From: an uncultured Atopobiaceae bacterium
GTDB lineage: Bacteria > Actinomycetota > Coriobacteriia > Coriobacteriales > Atopobiaceae
Length of the DNA stretch: 13,230 bases
Assembly (NCBI GenBank): GCA_944321005.1
Contig: CALUJT010000034.1
Coordinates: 1-13,230 of the forward strand
Direction: 5' to 3'
The notes below the pieces were generated by a model. That model ran no database searches, was not told the origin of the DNA, and saw nothing but the letters and a program-made list of their open reading frames with translations. A program made the translations under genes and the position numbers. Numbering within the stretch: the stretch's first letter is position 1; each line of letters opens with the position of its first letter. Positions 6,793 to 12,063 of the stretch are shown here, piece after piece.

Positions 6793-7649
6793 TAGATGTC
6801 CTCCTCTTCCTCGTCGTCGGCTGCGGTGAGCGTGCCGGAGGCAGCAGCCGCAACGGGACGGTTCTTGATCGTGGAGATCTGGTAGTTGATGAGCGCGAAG
6901 AAGCAGGCGATGGCGGAGCAGGCGATGAGGTTGCAGCCCATGACCGCGGCGAGCGTGAAGCCGAAGAAGAAGGTCAGGAAGTCAGTGGGCTTGGCGATGA
7001 CCTGCTTGAGCAGGATGGCGATACCAACGCAGGGCAGGAGCGAGCCCAGAGCGAACAGCGTCTTCATGGGCAGGCCGTCCATCGGCAGGCTGTTCATGAT
7101 GAACGTGACCATGTCCTGGCCAAAGTAGACGATCACGAACGTGGGGATGAAGGAGCAGACGATGTGGGAGATCCAGGGAAGGACCATGTCCACGAGGTAG
7201 AGCTTGTGGGTGTCACCCTTCTCGAGCCACTTCCAGCCCATGCCCTGCCAGGCGAGGTTGATGGTGGCGGTGCCGTAGAAGAGGATGGCGCCGAGGGTGC
7301 CGCAGGTGGCGCCGAGGGTCGTGGCAAGGGCCGCGGAGTCGGCGCTGTTGGGGTCGAGGCCCTGGGCCTTGACGGCCATCATTGCCAGGGGGATGCCGAT
7401 GTAGCACGCGGCGCGGACGTCGGCGGAGACGGTGCCGCCGGGGGTGACGAGCGCGATGTAGACGACCTGGATGGCCATGCCCACGATGATGCCGAGGGTC
7501 ATGTCGCCCAGGATGAGGCCGACGACCAGGCCGGCGACGAGCGGGCGTCCGAGCGTGTAGTTGCCGATGGACGTGCCGCCGAGGCCCGGCATCGACGCCA
7601 GGCAGGCGAACAGTCCAAGCAGCGCCGCCTGGAACACGTTGATTACCAT
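6792..7649 (-). CDS. levF: PTS system mannose/fructose/sorbose family IIC component
   Basis: A 285-residue polytopic membrane protein carrying the translocation pathway of the mannose-family PTS. It shows multiple hydrophobic segments and family motifs such as GRPLVAGLVVGLILGD, VYIALVTPGGTVSADVR and a conserved FFFGFTLAAVMGCNL region. I chose the ATG at 7649 over the GTG at 7658 because AGGAAAGGTGG sits at correct spacing for it. The C-terminus ends in an acidic run (DDEEEEDI) whose codons also supply the GAGGAGG ribosome binding site for EIID; the stop overlaps the EIID start. Upstream is a 127-bp gap with three hairpins separating it from EIIB, so membrane and soluble components may be expressed at different levels. 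Confidence 0.93.
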   Translation of the reverse strand: MVINVFQAALLGLFACLASMPGLGGTSIGNYTLGRPLVAGLVVGLILGDMTLGIIVGMAIQVVYIALVTPGGTVSADVRAACYIGIPLAMMAVKAQGLDPNSADSAALATTLGATCGTLGAILFYGTATINLAWQGMGWKWLEKGDTHKLYLVDMVLPWISHIVCSFIPTFVIVYFGQDMVTFIMNSLPMDGLPMKTLFALGSLLPCVGIAILLKQVIAKPTDFLTFFFGFTLAAVMGCNLIACSAIACFFALINYQISTIKNRPVAAAASGTLTAADDEEEEDI

Positions 7650-7673
7650 ACGTACCACCTTTCCTAGAGTGGT

Positions 7674-7687
7674 GTCCCCGTGGGGAC
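7674..7687 (-). repeat. Short hairpin GTCCCC/GGGGAC upstream of EIIC
   Basis: Perfect 6-bp arms (7674-7679 and 7682-7687) close around GT. It lies about 25 nt upstream of the EIIC start codon. It is the third of three successive hairpins in the EIIB-EIIC gap and could affect ribosome access to EIIC. A two-base loop is tight, so the actual fold would open at least one pair. Confidence 0.4.
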
Positions 7688-7690
7688 GGA

Positions 7691-7738
7691 TTGCTTGCCG
7701 GAGCGGCGGCCTCCCGGGATGTGCCGCCGCGAAAGCAA
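7691..7738 (-). repeat. Extended imperfect hairpin in the EIIB-EIIC gap
   Basis: An 8-bp perfect core (GCGGCGGC 7703-7710, GCCGCCGC 7723-7730) is flanked by a second paired block (TTGCTT 7691-7696 with AAGCAA 7733-7738) across an internal bulge. This points to a folded RNA element. It is not followed by a T-run on the minus strand. Confidence 0.5.
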
Positions 7739-7748
7739 CGAGCTCGCA

Positions 7749-7779
7749 GCGTGCAAAAGTGCCTGTCCCTTTTGCACGC
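7749..7779. repeat. Perfect palindrome GCGTGCAAAAG...CTTTTGCACGC directly after EIIB
   Basis: Arms at 7749-7759 and 7769-7779 are perfect over 11 bp, with loop TGCCTGTCC. It starts 7 nt past the EIIB stop. The GTGCCTGTCCC core resembles, from memory, short palindromes scattered between genes in many bacterial genomes; that is unverified. On the minus strand the arm AAAAG/CTTTT gives a hairpin but no downstream U-tract. Confidence 0.6.
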
Positions 7780-7785
7780 GTCGTG

Positions 7786-8283
7786 CTAGAAGCCGAACTG
7801 GCCGCGGAACTTGTCCCAGGTGCCGGTCTCCTTGTCGGGGATCAGGCGGAAGTCCACGGTGTAGCCCTTCTTGGAGATGGCCTCGAGGGCCTCGGCCTCC
7901 TCCTGGGTGATGGACTGGTTGTTGCCAATCTTAACGGTGCCGGGGCGGTCGTTGCAGGGGCCCACGATGACCGTCTTGACGTCGTCCGGCACGAAGCCAA
8001 AGTTCACGAGGATCTCGGCCATGTCCACCGGGTTCTTGGTGATGAGGAAGTAGCGGGTCTTGGAGTCGCGGACGGTCTGGGCCTTCTCCTTGAAGTGCTC
8101 CATGGTCCACACGAAGGTCTTCTTGTCCGGAGCGGCGCTCTTGTAGGCGCTCTTGAGGACGGGGTTGGACGCCGCGGCGTCGTTGACGGCGATGATGCCG
8201 TCGCACGGGTACTCGAGCGCCCAGCGGGTGACGGTCTGGCCGTGGATCATGCGATCGTCGATGCGGACAAACGAAACTGCCAT
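7786..8283 (-). CDS. levE: PTS system mannose/fructose/sorbose family IIB component
   Basis: A 165-residue soluble phosphotransfer protein that takes phosphate from EIIA and gives it to the incoming sugar. The N-terminus VSFVRIDDRMIHGQTVTRW contains the conserved RIDDRxIHGQ motif with the phosphorylated His14. Other family features are an IIAVNDAAASNPVLKSAYK segment and NIG/NNQ-type residues before the C-terminal helices. Length is typical of a free-standing IIB; here EIIA and EIIB are separate genes, as in Bacillus subtilis LevD/LevE. The ATG at 8283 has GGGAG upstream. The 71-bp gap from EIIA contains a strong hairpin. Confidence 0.94.
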   Translation of the reverse strand: MAVSFVRIDDRMIHGQTVTRWALEYPCDGIIAVNDAAASNPVLKSAYKSAAPDKKTFVWTMEHFKEKAQTVRDSKTRYFLITKNPVDMAEILVNFGFVPDDVKTVIVGPCNDRPGTVKIGNNQSITQEEAEALEAISKKGYTVDFRLIPDKETGTWDKFRGQFGF

Positions 8284-8311
8284 GTTCTTCTCCCTACTCT
8301 TTCTATCCTTG

Positions 8312-8330
8312 CGGCGGGGCGCCCCCGCCG
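8312..8330 (-). repeat. Hairpin CGGCGGGG/CCCCGCCG between EIIA and EIIB
   Basis: Perfect 8-bp arms (8312-8319 and 8323-8330) with a 3-nt loop lie about 30 nt upstream of the EIIB start codon. On the minus strand it is followed by CAAGGATAGAAAGAG, not a U-tract, so processing or stability roles are more likely than termination. Confidence 0.5.
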
Positions 8331-8354
8331 TTCCTGACGCGTGTCGCGCGTGCC

Positions 8355-8786
8355 CTAGAGGTCCTCGTCCTCGTCGTCCGTGCCCAGGTCGAGCTCCATC
8401 TGGGCCAGAGCGGCGCGGCCCTCGGAGACCATCGCCTCGCAGAGGGCGTTCTCGTCCTCGGCCTGGAGGTCAAAGGCGGCGGTGAGCGCCATCGGGAGGT
8501 TCATGCCACCGAAGGCGCGGGTCCTGGGCAGAAGGCCGCGGGCGGAGAGCGTGTTGAGCGCGTTGGTGAGCGGCGAGCCGCCGATGATGTCGCCGAGCAG
8601 GATGACCTCGTCCTCCGCCGTGATGGGGGCGATGGTGGCCTCAAGCTCGCTCACGTACTCGTCCGCGCCCTCGCCGTCGCGCAGGCTGCAGCTCAGGATG
8701 TCGTCACGCTTGCCGGCCAGCATGTCGAGCACGCTGTGCAGGCCGGGGGCAAACGTCCCGTGGCTCACCAGAAGCAGGTACCTCAT
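8355..8786 (-). CDS. levD: PTS system mannose/fructose/sorbose family IIA component
   Basis: A 143-residue cytosolic protein that accepts phosphate from HPr and passes it to EIIB. The N-terminus YLLLVSHGTFAPG carries the active-site His9. The conserved DEVILLGDIIGGSP loop (about residues 59-72) and NLPMALTA follow. Length is standard for the family. The C-terminus ends in an acidic run (TDDEDEDL) that I do not know from other members. The ATG at 8786 follows GAGAGGAG. It is the first gene of the operon, with a candidate promoter about 80-105 bp upstream. Specificity is inferred from the fructanase downstream. Confidence 0.93.
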   Translation of the reverse strand: MRYLLLVSHGTFAPGLHSVLDMLAGKRDDILSCSLRDGEGADEYVSELEATIAPITAEDEVILLGDIIGGSPLTNALNTLSARGLLPRTRAFGGMNLPMALTAAFDLQAEDENALCEAMVSEGRAALAQMELDLGTDDEDEDL

Positions 8787-8863
8787 GTGGTTCTCCTCTC
8801 CGTCTTGACCTCGTGGCCTCGGTCTCTCATGGGCGCCACCCGCGCCCTCCGTTGCTGATGTTG

Positions 8864-8891
8864 ATTGTCATCGTTAACTATTAACTGACAA
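8864..8891 (-). promoter_or_regulatory. Candidate sigma-70-type promoter of the PTS-fructanase operon
   Basis: On the minus strand, TTGTCA (8891-8886, 5 of 6 to TTGACA) and GACAAT (8869-8864, 4 of 6 to TATAAT) are spaced 16 bp apart inside an AT-rich island. A start near 8857 would leave a leader of about 70 nt before EIIA. It sits beside and within the repeated AACTAT/ATAGTT elements, as expected for a regulated promoter. Confidence 0.45.
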
Positions 8892-8958
8892 CTAAAATAG
8901 TTGCCAGCGGCAACTTTCCGTCGGTTAACGGTAGCAACTATTTCACGCAAGTAACTAT
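8876..8958. promoter_or_regulatory. Operator-like cluster of inverted AACTAT half-sites
   Basis: AAATAGTTGC (8895-8904) and GCAACTATTT (8934-8943) form perfect 10-bp inverted repeats. Inside lies AGTTGCC-AGC-GGCAACT (8899-8915). Further AACTAT copies occur at 8876-8881 and 8953-8958, and GTTAAC occurs at 8873-8878 and 8924-8929. The cluster overlaps and lies just upstream of the candidate EIIA promoter. A repressor or activator site is likely; its protein is unknown. Confidence 0.55.
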
Positions 8959-9080
8959 CTGGACTTCGCGCGACCCCTCCCGCGGGACAGGGACGCCGAG
9001 AAGAACGGGCGAGAAGGGCGGCGCGTTGTGCGCGTTCCTCGAACGCGGCGGGCGCCAGTCTCGGGGCCGCGGGAATTCGC

Positions 9081-9086
9081 TACACT
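9081..9086 (+). promoter_or_regulatory. Possible -10 box (TACACT) of the ion permease gene
   Basis: GCTACACTG matches the TAnnnT pattern of actinobacterial -10 elements and would give a leader of about 20 nt ahead of the ATG at 9114. No good -35 box is seen 16-18 bp upstream, so this is a weak call. Confidence 0.3.
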
Positions 9087-9113
9087 GTGACGGCCCGAAA
9101 CGAGAGGATCCCC

Positions 9114-10259
9114 ATGTCACAGGCCATAGCCGCCCGCGCCCGCGAGCTCGTAAGAACCGACCCCGTCCTCACCGTGGCCACCGTGCTGGCCGTGGCCTCG
9201 TGCGCGCTCGTCCCGCCGGACGCGGGGTACGCCGACTACGTGGACCTGCGGACACTGGGCCTGCTCTTCTCGCTCATGACCATCATGGCCGCGCTCTCGC
9301 GCGCCGGCGTCTTCCGCGCGGCGGGAGAGGCCCTCATCTCGCGCCCGCGCTCCGGCACCGCGGCGATCCTGGGGCTCGTGCTTCTGCCCTTCGCGGCGAG
9401 CATGCTCGTCACCAACGACGTGGCGCTCATCGCCTTCGTGCCGTTTGCCCTGCTCGTCCTGCGCATGCTGGGTCTCGAGCGGTCCTCGGTCTTCACGGTG
9501 GTCATGATGACCATCGCCGCCAACCTGGGCAGCATGCTCACGCCCATCGGCAACCCCCAGAACCTCTACCTCTACTCCGCCTCCGGCATGGGGTTCGGCG
9601 AGTTCGTGACTCTGATGCTCCCCTACGCGCTGCTCTCCGCCGCGCTGCTCGTGGCGTCCGTCCTCGCCTACGGAGCGCTCCATGACGGACTTCCCATGAC
9701 GGGCGAGCGCGCGGCCCTGCCCGAGGCGCCCGCCCTGCGCAAGCGCTCCGTCGCGCCCTGGGCGGCGCTCTTTGCCCTCGCCCTGGCAGCGGTGTCCCAC
9801 GTGGTGCCGGTGCCGGCGCTCGTGGCGGCGACCGTGGCGGTGGCCCTCGCCTTCGACCGGCGCGCCCTCGCCGAGGTCGACTTTGGCCTTCTCCTCACCT
9901 TCGTGGCGTTCTTCGTCTTCGTGGGCAACGTCGGCAGGATCGGCGCTGTGGACGGGCTGCTCTCGTCGCTCGTGAGCGGCAACGAGCTCGCCGTCTCCGT
10001 CGCAGCGAGCCAGGTGGTCTCCAACGTGCCCGCGGCGCTGCTGCTCTCCGGGTTCTCCTCGGCGTGGCCCGCCCTCATCGTGGGCACCAACATCGGCGGC
10101 CTGGGCACGCTCATCGCCTCGATGGCGAGCCTCATCTCGTACAAGCAGATCGTGTCCGAGCGCCCGGGCGCCGCGGGCGGCTACCTCCTGCGCTTCACCG
10201 CGGCCAACGTGGCCTTCCTCGGCGCGCTCATGCTGCTCGCCCTGCTTCTCATGCGCTAG
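9114..10259 (+). CDS. ArsB/NhaD/SLC13-superfamily inner-membrane ion permease (YbiR-like)
   Basis: A 381-residue membrane protein with about ten hydrophobic helices. Ion-transporter superfamily marks are MLVTNDVALIAFVPF, NLGSMLTPIGNPQNLYLY, FVGNVGRIG, SNVPAALLLSGF and GTNIGGLGTLIASMASLISYK: two inverted halves, each with a re-entrant Asn-Pro or Asn-Val-Pro signature. Such proteins move inorganic or carboxylate anions or exchange Na+/H+; the substrate cannot be named here. The overall look recalls Escherichia coli YbiR. I chose the ATG at 9114 because GAGAGGA lies just upstream. The GTG at 9087 in the same frame overlaps the possible -10 box and has no clear binding site. It is divergent from the PTS operon and convergent with the hydrolase. 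Confidence 0.85.
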   Translation: MSQAIAARARELVRTDPVLTVATVLAVASCALVPPDAGYADYVDLRTLGLLFSLMTIMAALSRAGVFRAAGEALISRPRSGTAAILGLVLLPFAASMLVTNDVALIAFVPFALLVLRMLGLERSSVFTVVMMTIAANLGSMLTPIGNPQNLYLYSASGMGFGEFVTLMLPYALLSAALLVASVLAYGALHDGLPMTGERAALPEAPALRKRSVAPWAALFALALAAVSHVVPVPALVAATVAVALAFDRRALAEVDFGLLLTFVAFFVFVGNVGRIGAVDGLLSSLVSGNELAVSVAASQVVSNVPAALLLSGFSSAWPALIVGTNIGGLGTLIASMASLISYKQIVSERPGAAGGYLLRFTAANVAFLGALMLLALLLMR

Positions 10260-10283
10260 CGAGAAGAACCTCCGGTCGCGGCC

Positions 10284-10310
10284 CCTCCCGAGCGGCCCTG
10301 CGGCGGGAGG
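10284..10310. terminator. Candidate bidirectional terminator hairpin between convergent genes
   Basis: CCTCCCG (10284-10290) and CGGGAGG (10304-10310) are perfect 7-bp arms with a 13-nt loop, in the 53-bp gap between the permease stop and the hydrolase stop. No T-run is present on either strand, so the call rests on position and symmetry. Confidence 0.4.
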
Positions 10311-10312
10311 CC

Positions 10313-11368
10313 CTACGCCCGGCGCCCAAGGAAGCCCAGCACGGCGTCCCAGTAGCGACCCGGATCCGCAAAGACGGAGCAGCAGTGCCCCGCACCGGGA
10401 AAAGCGTGCAGCTCGTGGCCCGTGCCGGCGGCGGCGAGCTCGCGCGCCATGTGAGGCGGCACCACGCGGTCGCCCTCCCCCTGGAGCAGGAGGACGGGAA
10501 CGCGCGCGTGCGCGAGGGCGTCGACGGGGCGCGCGAGCCGGATGTCAAAGCCGCCAGGCGCGCGCATGAGGCGGCGGCGGGCCACGTCGAGCAGCGGGTG
10601 CGCGGGCACGGGCGGCGTGCCGAGCGAGCCCGTCTCCACCACGTTCTCCGCGGCGAGCCAGAAGTCCGTGTAGCCGGAGTCCGCCACGCAGGCGCGGACC
10701 TGGGGCGGGAGGTCCTTCTCGGCCGTGGCCATGAGGCAGGAGGCGGCCCCCATGGAGATGCCCATGAGGGTGACGCTCGTGCCCTCGCCCTCGCGGGCCA
10801 CCACCCAGCGCGCCCAGGCCACGAGGTCGCGGCGGTCGAGCCAGCCGCAGCCCACCCAGTCCCCGCCGCTCGCGCCGTGCGCGCGCAGGTCCACGAGGAG
10901 CAGGTTGAAGCCCGCCTGCGCGAGGCGCCGCGCGTAGGCGAGGCCCGCGCGCCAGTTGTCGTGGTAGCCGTGGACGAAGACGAGCCAGCGGGGGGAGCCG
11001 GGGCAGCACGCGAGCGCGTGTCCCGCGAGGCGCGCGCCGTCGTCGGAGGCGGTCCAGACGTCCTCGAAGCGCGCGCCGAGCCCCTGGAGCCAGCGCCAGG
11101 TGCGGCTGGCCTCCTCGGCGCGGTCCCACTCGATGACCTCCCCCTCGTGCGGGGCGAGACCGGGGGACATGTCGCGCACGCGGGCGTCCCCGCCGGCGCC
11201 CAGGTAGGGGCCCAGCGGGTCGTCGCCGAGGTCGCGCTGCGGGCCCAGCACCGCCGGGAGGATCCTGGGCGCCAGGGCCGCTGCCGCCATGCCGCGCGCC
11301 GCTGCGGGCAGGCGCAGCGAGCGCAGCCAGTCGAGCAGCCCGTTCTTCTCGCCGCTTCTCTCTCCCAT
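10313..11368 (-). CDS. Alpha/beta hydrolase (serine hydrolase, YqkD-like)
   Basis: A 351-residue protein with the complete alpha/beta hydrolase set: oxyanion-hole HGYHDN (from His133), nucleophile elbow GISMG (203-207, Ser205), acid in GEGDRVVP (Asp300) and catalytic His in GAGHCC (His328). LLLVDLRAHGASGG is the usual strand-loop before the elbow. Residues before about 90 are hydrophobic/basic and could associate with the membrane, although no clean signal peptide is seen. It probably acts as an esterase or peptidase-like hydrolase in the cytoplasm or at the membrane; the substrate is unknown. I chose the ATG at 11368 because AAGGAGG lies 4 nt upstream; the longer frame to 11503 starts inside the repeat cluster. 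It has its own upstream region with GGTATG elements. Confidence 0.87.
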   Translation of the reverse strand: MGERSGEKNGLLDWLRSLRLPAAARGMAAAALAPRILPAVLGPQRDLGDDPLGPYLGAGGDARVRDMSPGLAPHEGEVIEWDRAEEASRTWRWLQGLGARFEDVWTASDDGARLAGHALACCPGSPRWLVFVHGYHDNWRAGLAYARRLAQAGFNLLLVDLRAHGASGGDWVGCGWLDRRDLVAWARWVVAREGEGTSVTLMGISMGAASCLMATAEKDLPPQVRACVADSGYTDFWLAAENVVETGSLGTPPVPAHPLLDVARRRLMRAPGGFDIRLARPVDALAHARVPVLLLQGEGDRVVPPHMARELAAAGTGHELHAFPGAGHCCSVFADPGRYWDAVLGFLGRRA

Positions 11369-11430
11369 CGGGCCTCCTTCGCAGCCTCTGCCAATACCGA
11401 CCTCGCGTCGCCGACGCCGACCCGCCCTCT

Positions 11431-11572
11431 GAGGGTATGTGCGCTGCGCATACCGGGTATGTACAGTCGCCGCCGAGGTCCCTTTTGCAAATCGGCAGCT
11501 CAAGAGCCTAGGCGAGAAGAACCGCGAGGCCGAGAACTGTACATACCCTCAGGGGCGAGTGCGCATACCCTC
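11431..11572. promoter_or_regulatory. Cluster of five GGTATG/CATACC elements upstream of the hydrolase
   Basis: Elements occur at 11434-11439 (in GAGGGTATG), 11449-11461 (perfect palindrome CATACC-G-GGTATG, two half-sites), 11542-11547 (in CATACCCTC) and 11564-11569 (in CATACCCTC). The outer halves of two are extended: GGGTATGTACAGT (11455-11467) and ACTGTACATACCC (11536-11548) are perfect 13-bp inverted repeats 68 bp apart. This looks like a multi-site operator that could loop, placed 63-205 bp upstream of the hydrolase start. No convincing -10/-35 pair was identified between them. Confidence 0.6.
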
Positions 11573-11604
11573 ACGGCGGCGGAACGACGCCCGGAAGGCC
11601 CGCC

Positions 11605-12051
11605 CTACAGCGCCGCCAGGAGGGCCTGGCAGCCGGCGAGGACGTCGCGGTAGGTGGCGTCGAAGTCCCCGGTGTACCAGGGGTCGGCCACGTCTCCGGG
11701 GCGCGAGGTCCAGTCCAGAAGGCGGCTCACCTTGCCGTCCGGGTCTCCTCTGAGGATGCGTGCGATGCCCCGAGCGTTCTCGGCGTCCATGTAGACGATG
11801 TGGTCCCAGTCCGCGTACTCCTCCGCGCGCAGGCGCCGGGCGCGGTGGCTCCCCATGGGGAAGCCCTCCTCCCGCAGCTTGCGCACGGTACCGCGGTGCG
11901 GCGGGTTGCCAAGCTCCTCGGCGCTCGTGGCGGCCGAGTCGATCTTGAACTCCCCCGCGCGGCCCGCGCGGCGCACGAGCTCCTCCATGACGAACTGCGC
12001 CATCGTGGAGCGGCAGATGTTGCCGTGACAGACGAACAGGATGCGGGTCAT
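11605..12051 (-). CDS. Low-molecular-weight protein tyrosine phosphatase
   Basis: A 148-residue cytosolic phosphatase of the arsenate-reductase-like LMW-PTP family. The P-loop FVCHGNICRSTMA gives the C(X)5R active site (Cys8 to Arg14, then Ser15) right at the N-terminus. The general-acid loop DPWYTGDF provides Asp123. SAATSAEELGNPP and DHIVYMDAEN are further family positions. Length is normal. I chose the ATG at 12051, preceded by GGGAGG, over the in-frame ATG at 12063 that touches the upstream stop. It starts 12 nt after the carboxypeptidase stop, so the two are probably cotranscribed. Such enzymes dephosphorylate tyrosine kinases of polysaccharide synthesis or other phosphoproteins; the target is not evident. 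Confidence 0.93.
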   Translation of the reverse strand: MTRILFVCHGNICRSTMAQFVMEELVRRAGRAGEFKIDSAATSAEELGNPPHRGTVRKLREEGFPMGSHRARRLRAEEYADWDHIVYMDAENARGIARILRGDPDGKVSRLLDWTSRPGDVADPWYTGDFDATYRDVLAGCQALLAAL

Positions 12052-12063
12052 GCGGCCTCCCAT

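Larger units (their letters stand above)
8787..9113. other. Divergent intergenic region between the PTS operon and the ion permease
   Basis: This 327-bp region has no gene. It contains the EIIA leader (8787-8857), an AT-rich island at about 8861-8960 with promoter-like boxes and inverted repeats, and a GC-rich stretch at about 8961-9080. The GC-rich part holds a small hairpin CGCGTTC/GAACGCG (9031-9047) and two adjacent copies of a CGAGAAG word (8997-9016). A possible permease promoter lies at 9081-9086. No regulator gene such as levR is present in the window. Confidence 0.7.

Noticed and set aside
5932..6795. A 287-residue plus-strand frame opposite EIID
   Set aside because: It is the mirror of the EIID gene; its Gly/Ala/Asp/His-rich sequence has no family features, while the minus strand encodes a clear PTS component.
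8886..8920. Sigma-54 (-24/-12) promoter as in the Bacillus subtilis levanase operon
   Set aside because: CTGGCAACTATTTTAG on the minus strand has a GG at -24 but no GC at -12, and actinobacteria are not known to have sigma-54.
9087..9113. GTG at 9087 as the permease start
   Set aside because: It abuts the TACACT box and has no ribosome binding site; the ATG at 9114 has GAGAGGA at good spacing.
11369..11503. Longer N-terminus for the alpha/beta hydrolase, starting at 11503
   Set aside because: The extra 45 residues are Arg-rich, translate the operator-like repeats, and lack a binding site, whereas the ATG at 11368 has AAGGAGG.
10064..11653. A 529-residue plus-strand frame over the hydrolase region
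   Set aside because: It is antisense to the hydrolase with all catalytic motifs intact and is Arg/Ala/Gly/His-rich without domains.
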